Assembly: GCF_003466125.1 (NCBI RefSeq)
Contig: NZ_QSOC01000002.1
Coordinates: forward strand, 248,001 to 312,000
DNA length: 64,000 nucleotides
Origin: Collinsella sp. TM10-22
GTDB lineage: Bacteria; Actinomycetota; Coriobacteriia; Coriobacteriales; Coriobacteriaceae
Direction of reading: 5' to 3'
This document shows, piece after piece, positions 1-7,798 of the stretch (its first letter is position 1; each line of letters begins with the position of its first letter). Both the position numbers and the translations under genes were made by a program. The notes under the pieces were generated by a model. That model had not been told where the DNA came from. It was given only the letters and a program-made list of their open reading frames with translations, and did not search any database.

Positions 1-1
1 C

Positions 2-367
2 GCCGTCTATACGCTCAGCGACCCGCGCGCCGAGGTATGCCGCCGTTACGCGCGCGCACTTGCCGCCAAGAAGGACTTGGGCGAAGAGTTCGCACTCATC
101 GAGCGCATCGAGCGCCTGGCACCGCAGGTGATGCGCGACCACGGTATGACCAAGCCCATCTGCGCCAACATCGACCTGTACACGGGCTTTATCTACAAGA
201 TGCTCGGCGTGCCCGAGACGCTCTTTACGCCGCTGTTCGCCGTCGCCCGCATGGCAGGCTGGTCGGCGCACCGCATGGAAGAGCTCTTCTGCGCGCACCG
301 TATTATTCGCCCGGCCTATCGTCCGGTGATCGAGCCGCTGGAGTACAAGCCACTCGCCGACCGCTAG
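2..367 (+). CDS. gltA: Citrate synthase, C-terminal part (5' end outside window)
   Basis: The reading frame is open from the first bases of the window, so only about the last 121 residues are present. They match the C-terminal small domain of citrate synthase, which condenses oxaloacetate and acetyl-CoA in the cytoplasm. Recognisable pieces are the NIDLYTGFIYKMLG stretch, the FAVARMAGWSAH helix and the RIIRP segment near the end. The gene stops 87 bases before the HAD phosphatase gene. An internal TTG at 77 could be mistaken for a start, but homology continues upstream of it. Confidence 0.85.
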   Translation, partial: AVYTLSDPRAEVCRRYARALAAKKDLGEEFALIERIERLAPQVMRDHGMTKPICANIDLYTGFIYKMLGVPETLFTPLFAVARMAGWSAHRMEELFCAHRIIRPAYRPVIEPLEYKPLADR

Positions 368-454
368 GACGCGGACCGTTATAGAGCTCGAGCGTGGCCA
401 GGGCATCGCCGCCCTCGGCCACGCTTTTTATGCCAGCAGAAAGGGCTGCATCAA

Positions 455-1297
455 ATGATTGTGTTTTCCGATATGGACGGAACGCTGCTGACGAGTGGTA
501 AGCAGATGAGCGACGCCACCTGGGCGATGCTCGACGAGCTTGCGCGCCGCGGCATTGAGTTTGTGCCCTGCACGGGACGTCCACTGTCAGGCGTCTTTGA
601 GCCCATCCTCGCCCATCCCGCCGTGCATTACGCGGTCTGCGCCAATGGTGCCAGCGTCTGGCAGCTCGACGACGATACGCCCACCGATGCCTCACGTGCT
701 ACGCGCATTTTGAGCCGACCACTCGACCGCACCATCGCCCACCGCGTCCATAGCATTGCCGCCGGCCATGACGTCACCTTCGATATCTTCGCGGACGGGC
801 AGTGCTTCCTCCCCCGCTCGCTCTACACGCGCCTGGACGAATTCTGCGGCGGCGACCCCCACATCGCGGCTTCGCTCAAGCGCACACGAACACCGATCGA
901 CTTGGATGTCGACAGCAAGATCGACGAGGTCGAGACGCTCGAACGCATCGCCATGTACTGGCACGACCCGGCCGATCGCGACGCCATCGCGGCGGCGCTC
1001 GACACGCTCGAAGGCATCGAGGTCACGCGTTCGTACGCCATGAATATTGAGGTCATGGGCGAGGGCGCCACCAAGGGAACGGCCCTCACGTGGCTATGCG
1101 ACCATCTGGGCGAGTCTCTCGCCGACGTCTGGGCGTTCGGCGACAACATCAACGACATTCCCATGCTGCAGGCAGCGGGCCACGGCACGGCCATGATCAA
1201 CGCCGAGCCTGAGGACCGCGAGGCAGCCGGCGCCATCACCAAATACGACAACGACCACGACGGTGTCGCCCGCACCATCATGGACGCCCTCGCCTAG
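455..1297 (+). CDS. HAD-superfamily (Cof-type) phosphatase
   Basis: A 280-residue cytoplasmic HAD-IIB hydrolase. Motif I (DMDGTLL) is at residues 6-12, with the nucleophile and acid aspartates, and motif IV (FGDNINDIPML) is near residue 228. The long insert between them is the Cof-type cap that selects sugar-phosphate or cofactor-phosphate substrates; the substrate cannot be read from sequence. The ATG follows an AGAAAGG ribosome-binding site. It is convergent with a second HAD gene, and the two are only about 25% alike by eye, so this is not a recent duplication. Confidence 0.85.
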   Translation: MIVFSDMDGTLLTSGKQMSDATWAMLDELARRGIEFVPCTGRPLSGVFEPILAHPAVHYAVCANGASVWQLDDDTPTDASRATRILSRPLDRTIAHRVHSIAAGHDVTFDIFADGQCFLPRSLYTRLDEFCGGDPHIAASLKRTRTPIDLDVDSKIDEVETLERIAMYWHDPADRDAIAAALDTLEGIEVTRSYAMNIEVMGEGATKGTALTWLCDHLGESLADVWAFGDNINDIPMLQAAGHGTAMINAEPEDREAAGAITKYDNDHDGVARTIMDALA

Positions 1298-1339
1298 CAG
1301 CAGCAACCCGGCAGCAAAGGAACGTCCCTAACTGCTGGA

Positions 1340-2134
1340 TTAAGCAAGGCTCTCCAGAACACGGCGGAGTTCTTGCTGGACGGCGTGGTCGCGGTTACGA
1401 CCCACCACGCGATCGGCCACCGCCTTGAGCGCGGGGCGCGCGTTTTCCATCGCGCAACCCGTGCCGACAAAGCGAATGATCTCGTAGTCGTTCATAGAGT
1501 CGCCAAACGCCATAACCTCATCGCGCCCAATGCCGTAATGCTCCGCGAGCTGTGCGATGCCCGAAGCCTTCGACACACCGGGCTGCATGGCATCGATCCA
1601 CGCGTTGCCCGAAGGCGCAAAGGTAAAGAGCTGACCGAGTTCGCGCTGTAGCACGTACGCACTGTCCATAACGACACCGTCGTCGCAAAAGATACTCGCT
1701 TTGATGATATTTACGCCGGGATCGGGCAGCTCCCAAATGCGCTCGGCATTGGGGAGGTCCTTATCGACCTCGCGCACGAACTTGCTCTCGTCATCGAGCA
1801 GGAAGGACTTGGCTCGGTCAAAGAGCGCAAGATGCAAATTGGGAAACGTCCTAACGGCCTGGGCGAGTTTTCGAATCGCCAGGTGCGAATACACCTCGCG
1901 GTCTACCATTTTGCCGTCGGCGTAGACCTGGGCACCGTTAGCTGCGACAAAGTCCATCTTGTCGCGAACGGGCGCAAAGAACTCGCACAGGCGATCGTAT
2001 CGACGACCTGACGATGCGGCGAAATGCACGCCATGCTCGTGTAGCGCCAGAATCAGTTCGTAGGTCTCGGGAGGCACCTGGCCGTTTTCGTCAAGCAGTG
2101 TGCCGTCCATATCGGATGCAATCAGTTTAAACAT
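1340..2134 (-). CDS. HAD-superfamily (Cof-type) phosphatase
   Basis: A 264-residue HAD-IIB hydrolase with motif I (DMDGTLLDENG) at residues 8-18 and motif IV (AFGDSMNDYEII) near residue 210. The length and cap position match Cof/YidA-like sugar phosphatases, but the substrate is unknown. Its AAGGGAG ribosome-binding site lies in the arm of a long hairpin next to the start codon (2141-2200), so translation or transcription may be controlled there. It is convergent with the HAD gene at 455-1297. Confidence 0.85.
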   Translation of the reverse strand: MFKLIASDMDGTLLDENGQVPPETYELILALHEHGVHFAASSGRRYDRLCEFFAPVRDKMDFVAANGAQVYADGKMVDREVYSHLAIRKLAQAVRTFPNLHLALFDRAKSFLLDDESKFVREVDKDLPNAERIWELPDPGVNIIKASIFCDDGVVMDSAYVLQRELGQLFTFAPSGNAWIDAMQPGVSKASGIAQLAEHYGIGRDEVMAFGDSMNDYEIIRFVGTGCAMENARPALKAVADRVVGRNRDHAVQQELRRVLESLA

Positions 2135-2140
2135 AGAAAA

Positions 2141-2200
2141 GCTCCCTTCGGGCTTGTTGGAATCGAACGTGTATCCGATTCCAACGTACCCAAAGGGAGC
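2141..2200 (-). promoter_or_regulatory. Long 5'-UTR hairpin that includes the ribosome-binding site
   Basis: On the minus strand GCTCCCTT (2193-2200) pairs with AAGGGAGC (2141-2148). Inside it GTTGGAATCG (2156-2165) pairs perfectly with CGATTCCAAC (2176-2185). The 3' arm is the Shine-Dalgarno of the HAD gene starting at 2134, and TTTTCT follows at once. It could therefore be an intrinsic terminator/attenuator or an RBS-hiding switch. The stems are visible in the sequence; the function is inferred. Confidence 0.55.
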
Positions 2201-2342
2201 TCAAATATAAGACGCCGCAGTCATAAACGTTACATAGACCCGGCAAATAGCTCACGCGCGCCAGAGGTCTCACGGTCGCGGCGTCAGGCGACAAGTCAAA
2301 GAGTGTCGCAGGCGGCTAGGCGTTTAAGAACGTCCCCAATGA

Positions 2343-4163
2343 CTAGTCGGCGTAGGTGAAGGTTGTAACGTCGAACATGCCCTCGGGGCGGATGCGGAGC
2401 GTCGGGATGACCGGCAGGGGCAGGAAGATGATGCCCATGATGGGGTCGAGCGGCGGCTCAATACCCATGGCGCGTGCCTTGACCATAAAGTCGTCGTGCT
2501 GCGCGGCGACATCCTCGGCCGTGCCCTCGCTCATCAGGCCGCCGAGCGCCAGAGGAATGCGCGCCACGACCTCGCCGTTGCGCACCAGCACGTGGCCGCC
2601 CTGGCCAACAGCCTCGACGGCAGCCATCATATCGGTCGCGTTGTCGCCCACCACGCACACGTTATGCGAGTCGTGGCCGATCGTCGAGGCGATAGCGCCG
2701 CCCGTGATGGTAAAGCCGCGCACCCAGCCGCGACCGATGTGCTTGCCAACAAGACCCAGGCCCGCAGGACCATCACCGTCGGCGCCCTCGGCTTGCAGCG
2801 ACACGCCGCGGCCGTGACGTTCGATCAGCATAATGCGGCGCAGGCCCTCGTCAGTCTCGGGACGAACCATGCCCGTGATAGCCATGCCCGGGATCACATC
2901 AATAACCGCCTCGCCCGGCTTAAAGGCATAATCGAACACGTCAAGCGAAAGCTTCGGCAGCTTAACGGAGGCGCGCAGCTCATCGGCAAGGGCCGCAACC
3001 TCGGCCATCTCGGGTGCAATCTCGCCCACAAAGGCGCCGTCCTGTGCCACGAGCGCACCGGCGGCATACACGAGATGCGGAGCCGCGACAAACGTCAGGT
3101 CGTTGAGCACCAGCAGGTCGGCGCGCTTGCCCGGGGCGATCGCGCCGCGGAGCTCATGCGGGTCACGACAGCCGTGGTCCAGGCCAAATGCCTCAGCCGT
3201 GGAAAGGGACGCCATGGAGATAGCGACCACCGGGTCGATGCCGGCCTCGATGGCCACGCGGCAGGCATTGTCGATCATGCCGGTCGAAAGAGCATCGGAG
3301 GGAGCGCGGTCGTCGGTCGCAAAGCAGCAGCGGCGGGCGCGGGCAGGGTTCTCCAGCAGCATCGGGGACAAATTAGCCAGGTCGTGGCTGCACGTGCCCT
3401 CACGCAGCATCACATACATGCCGCGGGACAGCTTGTCGAGCGCCTCCTCGGGAATCGTCGACTCGTGGTCGGCAATGATGCCTGCCGCGGCATAGGCGTT
3501 GAGATCCTTGCCGGCAACGAGCGGGGCGTGACCGTCGACCTGCTTGGACGGCGTCTGGTTGGCAGCGTCGATACGAGCACAGGTCTCGGGATCGGCCATA
3601 AAGACGCCCGGCAGGTTCATCATCTCGCCCAGGCCAAAGACATCACCCGGATGCTCGGCAAAAAACGCCTGCATATCGGCGGCCGAAATAACGGCACCGG
3701 CCTGCTCATCGGGCAGCGCGGGCACGCACGAAGGCATCATGTACTTGATGGAGATGGGTGCGCGGCGACCATCCTCGATCATAAAGCGCAAGCCGTCGAG
3801 ACCGGCAACATTGGCAATCTCGTGGCTGTCGGCAATGGCGGTGGTAGTACCGCGCGTCGCGGCCATGCGAGCATACTCGGCGGGACGGATGTTCGAAGAC
3901 TCGATATGCAGGTGCCCGTCAATAAAGCCGGGAGCAAGATAGCGGCCCTGGCAGTCGATAACCTCGGTCGCCTCGTAGGTGCCGGCGGCATCGTCGCGAC
4001 CGTCGTAGAGCACGCCGACGATTACGCCATCCTTGACGGCAACGCTACCGGGTGCCACGCGCTGGCCATATACGTCGACAATCTGCGCATTGGTAAACAG
4101 CGTGTCGACGGGCACGCGACCCTCGGCAGCGTCGATCACAGACCTCATGACCTCAACGGACAT
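2343..4163 (-). CDS. ade: Adenine deaminase
   Basis: A 606-residue metal-dependent amidohydrolase that converts adenine to hypoxanthine and ammonia in purine salvage. The metal-binding GFIDGHLHIESS motif is near residue 78, and a conserved CFATDDRAPSD segment follows in the middle. The C-terminal part has the GLVGKHIGRGWVRGF and DSHNVCVVG segments typical of adenine deaminases. Start: ATG at 4163 with AAAGGAG five bases upstream. The frame stays open for 45 more codons, but that extension has no family similarity. Other purine genes in the window (permease, xanthine dehydrogenase) are far away and broken. Confidence 0.92.
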   Translation of the reverse strand: MSVEVMRSVIDAAEGRVPVDTLFTNAQIVDVYGQRVAPGSVAVKDGVIVGVLYDGRDDAAGTYEATEVIDCQGRYLAPGFIDGHLHIESSNIRPAEYARMAATRGTTTAIADSHEIANVAGLDGLRFMIEDGRRAPISIKYMMPSCVPALPDEQAGAVISAADMQAFFAEHPGDVFGLGEMMNLPGVFMADPETCARIDAANQTPSKQVDGHAPLVAGKDLNAYAAAGIIADHESTIPEEALDKLSRGMYVMLREGTCSHDLANLSPMLLENPARARRCCFATDDRAPSDALSTGMIDNACRVAIEAGIDPVVAISMASLSTAEAFGLDHGCRDPHELRGAIAPGKRADLLVLNDLTFVAAPHLVYAAGALVAQDGAFVGEIAPEMAEVAALADELRASVKLPKLSLDVFDYAFKPGEAVIDVIPGMAITGMVRPETDEGLRRIMLIERHGRGVSLQAEGADGDGPAGLGLVGKHIGRGWVRGFTITGGAIASTIGHDSHNVCVVGDNATDMMAAVEAVGQGGHVLVRNGEVVARIPLALGGLMSEGTAEDVAAQHDDFMVKARAMGIEPPLDPIMGIIFLPLPVIPTLRIRPEGMFDVTTFTYAD

Positions 4164-4278
4164 ACATACTCCTTTAACCGTAGAAAAAAGCTGCAGGGCG
4201 GACAGACCTTCACCGCAGCAAACCAATAGCCATTGTATGCCCAAACGATGGGACAGCAATACACCCCCTGCAAATGAC

Positions 4279-4342
4279 GAGAGCGGATAATCTCCCACTT
4301 TGAGCCCACAAACAGGCCAAAAACGGAAGATTATCCACTCTC
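4279..4342. repeat. Inverted repeat between tyrS and ade
   Basis: GAGAGCGGATAATCT (4279-4293) and AGATTATCCACTCTC (4328-4342) are inverted copies with one mismatch in 15 bp and a 34-base spacer. The element lies after the tyrS stop and about 116 bases before the ade start. There is no T-run, so it does not look like a simple terminator. It could be an operator for ade or a dispersed palindromic repeat. Confidence 0.6.
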
Positions 4343-4365
4343 ATTCTGTGAGGTTAACTTACTCG

Positions 4366-5577
4366 TTAGACCAACTTAAATCCTTTGCGCTTGCCTACGG
4401 AGAGGATGTCGCCCAGCTTGAGGGCGCTGGGGTCGATGTTGTAGCTCTTGGGAGCCACGGCCTCGCCGTTGATCTTGACGCCGCCGCCGTCGATATCGCG
4501 GCGGGCCTGGCCGGCGCTGGCCGAAAGACCCAGGTCCTTGAGCAGGCCAGCGAGGTAGATCTGGCCCTCGTCGTTGACGGTCAGCTCAACGTGCTTCTCG
4601 GGGAAGTCGGCAAGCTGCCCCTCCTTGAACACGCGGTCGAACTCGGCCTGAGCCTCGTCGCCGGCACCGGCGCCGTGGTAGGTGTCGCACAGGTCGCGGC
4701 CAAGAGCGCGCTTGAGCTCGTAGGGGTCGGCAGAGCCATCGGCCAGAGCAGCATCGATCTTGTCGACCTCGGCCGGGGTGAGCGAACTGGCCAGACGATA
4801 GTACTTGCCAATCATCTCGTCGGGGATGGACATGGTCTTGCCGAACATATCCTTGGGAGCATCGGTCAGGCCGATGTAGTTGCCATAGGACTTGGACATC
4901 TTGCGCACGCCGTCGGTGCCCTCGAGCAGCGGCATGGTAAGCGCGATCTGCGGCTCCATGCCCATCTTCTCCATGAGCTCGCGGCCAGCGAGCAGGTTGA
5001 AGAGCTGATCGGTGCCACCCATCTCCACGTCGGCCTTAATCTGAACGGAGTCGAAAGCCTGCATCACGGGGTACAGAAACTCGTGCAGGGCGATCGGCGT
5101 CTGGGACTGGTAACGCTTGGTAAAGTCGTCGCGCTCAAGGATGCGGGCGACGGTAAACTTGGAGCACACCTGCAGCAGGCCGGCCAGATCCATCGAAAGG
5201 ATCCAATCGCCGTTGTGCACGATGGTGGTCTTCTCGGGGTCCAGGATCTTCATGGCCTGGCTCACATAGGTCTCGGCGTTGGCCTCGATCTGCTCCTGCG
5301 AAAGCTGCGGACGCGTGGAGTTCTTGCCCGAGGGGTCGCCGATCAGCGCGGTGCCGTTGCCGATGATAAGGGTAACGTTGTGGCCCAGGTCCTGGAACTG
5401 GCGCATCTTGCGCAGCGGCACGGCATGGCCCAGGTGCAGATCGGGGCTGGTGGGGTCGACGCCAAGCTTGATGTTGAGGGGCTCGCCCTTCTCAAGCTTC
5501 TTGCGAAGGTCGGCCTCGGGGACGATCTTCGCAGCGCCCGAGGTGATGATACGCATTTGCTCGTCAACAGACAGCAT
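4366..5577 (-). CDS. tyrS: Tyrosyl-tRNA synthetase
   Basis: A 403-residue class I aminoacyl-tRNA synthetase charging tRNA-Tyr in the cytoplasm. The HIGH motif appears as HLGH at residues 48-51, and KMSKS is near residue 226. The C-terminal 65 residues form an S4-like RNA-binding domain (KDLGLSASAGQARRDIDGGGVKIN, read in two parts). The start ATG at 5577 follows AAAGGAGG. The upstream gap is under 100 bases and has no room for a T-box leader, although a small AGCACC/GGTGCT hairpin is present. Confidence 0.95.
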   Translation of the reverse strand: MLSVDEQMRIITSGAAKIVPEADLRKKLEKGEPLNIKLGVDPTSPDLHLGHAVPLRKMRQFQDLGHNVTLIIGNGTALIGDPSGKNSTRPQLSQEQIEANAETYVSQAMKILDPEKTTIVHNGDWILSMDLAGLLQVCSKFTVARILERDDFTKRYQSQTPIALHEFLYPVMQAFDSVQIKADVEMGGTDQLFNLLAGRELMEKMGMEPQIALTMPLLEGTDGVRKMSKSYGNYIGLTDAPKDMFGKTMSIPDEMIGKYYRLASSLTPAEVDKIDAALADGSADPYELKRALGRDLCDTYHGAGAGDEAQAEFDRVFKEGQLADFPEKHVELTVNDEGQIYLAGLLKDLGLSASAGQARRDIDGGGVKINGEAVAPKSYNIDPSALKLGDILSVGKRKGFKLV

Positions 5578-5674
5578 TGGGTATCCTCCTTTTGCTATAG
5601 CACCCTCACCGGATACGGCGGTGCTGGAAGTTCATAAACTCACTTATGATAACCAAAACGGCGCGACGCGGCAC

Positions 5675-7636
5675 CTATGACAGGAAAATCCTCGTCCTGC
5701 CGCGTGCATCGATGGCAACTGGCAAACGCGTGCCATCCCGCTCAACCAGATAGCGCGCCTGTCGACGACGCATGCAATCGTGACAACATGCCCCGGCTTG
5801 CGCCGCATCGGTGGCGCAAGCCCCCTCGGCGGTCAGCAGGCAGTGCTCGCACACCATGAGCTCGGTGCGGTCGGCATCGACGGGGCCCAGAACACCAGGT
5901 TCGGCCGTCAGTTCGGCAATACGTTCCGCATCATTGCCGAGCAACTCGGCCGGCAAGTACACCCGACCCGCGCCGAGCCCACGTAGCCAGGCAAGCGTAG
6001 TCCGGTTCGCACAGAACACCGGCGCCGCCACGTCAAACGTCACGCCCAGCTCTCGAGCGATCACCACCTGTCCCAGGTTGCGGCAGACGACGCGCCCGGC
6101 ACGCTGCATCAGTGAGCGGGTCCGGTCAGCGTCACCCGTGCGGTACACTTCGTCGAGCACCACAACGGCGTCGGACAAATCGAGTTCTCCGCGCGGGTCG
6201 GCATCCATCAGCTGCCAAGCAAAAACCATGCGAGCGGGAACCGCGCACTCCACCAACTCCGTCGACGCACCGCCATCCACCGCAACGTCCTCAAAGGGCA
6301 GTACCTCAACAGCACGCGCAACGGGCGCAATCGCATCTGCCTCGGCCCGCATGCGCTCCAACGCCGCCGCCGTCTGATCCAACACGCCGGCGCTGCGAAT
6401 CAGGTACACCTCGCAGCCCGTGTCCACCTTACGCTTGCAATGCACGACAACGCGTTCCCCCACCGCGGCACTCACCGGGCAGGGCACCTGCGGCCAGCGC
6501 TTGGGCACATCGGGACGCGCGTCGACACCCGGATAGAACCGAATCTCGAGCGTGTCACCCGCCGCCACGGCGGCGTCGAGCTCAACGGCCACCTCTTCAT
6601 GGCCCACAGCGACCAAGCGCCCCACGCGCACGCCCTGGTTGATTGCACGCTCAAAGCTCATAAGCTCGGCGCCCGAACGCCCTCGCAGGTACGCATCGGT
6701 AAACCCACGGTTAAACGACCTTCCCAGCTCGCGTTCAAGCGCCGGCACCGCATTGGCATCCCACGTGCCGTCGCGCAGCATATCGAGCGCGTGACGCCAC
6801 GCCCTCACCACGTTAAAGACATAGTCGGGATTCTTCATGCGACCCTCGATCTTGAGCGACGCCACGCCGGCGGCAACAAGCTCGGGCAGGTGCGCAATGC
6901 CCAGGTAATCACGCGGGCACAGCAGACGGTCCCCCTCAACGGCGACGACGCTCTCCCCCGCCTCGTCCACTAGGTCGTACGCCAGGCGGCACGGCTGTGT
7001 GCAGTCCCCGCGCATCGCCGAGCGCCCGCGTCTCAGGGCTGAGAACTCACAAGCACCCGAGTAGCCAATGCAGATGGCCCCGTGGCAGAACACCTCGATA
7101 GGCACGCCCGTACCGCACAAGGAGGCAATCTCGTCGACCGTCAGCTCGCGTGCCGTCGTCACGCGCTCGACCCCCAGCTCATCGGCGGCAAGCCGCACGG
7201 CGCCTTCGCTATGAACGCCCGCCTGCGTGGACAGGTGAATCTCGACGCCGGGAATCGCCGCACGCAGCGCGCACGCCAATCCGGCATCGGCAACAATCAG
7301 GGCATCGGCGCCCAGCTCCAGTGCATGAGCTCCCAACGCCACCGCGTCGGACAACTCATCGTCAAACACGAACACGTTGAGCGTCACGTACACACGCACG
7401 CCATGGGCATGCGCCACGGCACAACCGCGCGCAAACTCGTCATCCGTAAAGCCATGGGCGCTCACACGGGCGTTAAAGTCGCCCAACCCCGCATAGATGG
7501 CATCGGCGCCCGCGGCGATGGCCGCAAGCATCTGGTCGAGTCCGCCCGCCGGCGCCAGCAGCTCGGGCAGCGCCGCACCGGCAGCATCCAATCCAGTCTC
7601 GTATTGTCCGCTCGGCCCCATCGTCCGAATCGCCAT
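5675..7636 (-). CDS. U32-family peptidase-like protein (RlhA/TrhP type)
   Basis: A 653-residue protein of the U32 family. Its best-studied members are RNA hydroxylation factors (TrhP, RlhA) rather than proven peptidases. The N-terminal TIM-barrel segment ELLAPAGGLDQMLAAIAAGADAIYAG is diagnostic (given as the family start). A Cys-bearing CEFSALRRGRS/GDCTQPCRL block lies near residue 210, and the C-terminus has CxxC-type pairs (CEHC, CCHDCMRRRQ), probably binding Fe-S. ATG at 7636 is chosen because GAGGAG lies seven bases upstream; an ATG 27 bases earlier lacks this. A second, longer U32 gene is at 52832. Confidence 0.85.
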   Translation of the reverse strand: MAIRTMGPSGQYETGLDAAGAALPELLAPAGGLDQMLAAIAAGADAIYAGLGDFNARVSAHGFTDDEFARGCAVAHAHGVRVYVTLNVFVFDDELSDAVALGAHALELGADALIVADAGLACALRAAIPGVEIHLSTQAGVHSEGAVRLAADELGVERVTTARELTVDEIASLCGTGVPIEVFCHGAICIGYSGACEFSALRRGRSAMRGDCTQPCRLAYDLVDEAGESVVAVEGDRLLCPRDYLGIAHLPELVAAGVASLKIEGRMKNPDYVFNVVRAWRHALDMLRDGTWDANAVPALERELGRSFNRGFTDAYLRGRSGAELMSFERAINQGVRVGRLVAVGHEEVAVELDAAVAAGDTLEIRFYPGVDARPDVPKRWPQVPCPVSAAVGERVVVHCKRKVDTGCEVYLIRSAGVLDQTAAALERMRAEADAIAPVARAVEVLPFEDVAVDGGASTELVECAVPARMVFAWQLMDADPRGELDLSDAVVVLDEVYRTGDADRTRSLMQRAGRVVCRNLGQVVIARELGVTFDVAAPVFCANRTTLAWLRGLGAGRVYLPAELLGNDAERIAELTAEPGVLGPVDADRTELMVCEHCLLTAEGACATDAAQAGACCHDCMRRRQARYLVERDGTRLPVAIDARGRTRIFLS

Positions 7637-7798
7637 CGGCAAACTCCTCACCAAGGTATGCATTCACTCTGAAAAATGCCGTCTTCCAGCATACACGAGG
7701 CCTCGCGCGCCCCGTTTGGTTTATCGTGTAATAACTTATGTCCATCCTGCCCCGACGGCACATCCACCGTCCGGCACGACATACCTGGAGGTCAATAT

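Noticed and set aside
2496-4229. Long open frames antisense to ade, and likewise opposite tyrS (4300-5637), rpoA/rplQ (12874-14310), secY (17813-19198) and ssnA/permease (48833-50743)
   Set aside because: Each lies opposite a gene with solid homology and shows the skewed composition of a shadow frame.
5578-5674. T-box leader upstream of tyrS
   Set aside because: Fewer than 100 bases are available and neither the T-box consensus nor the specifier stem is visible.
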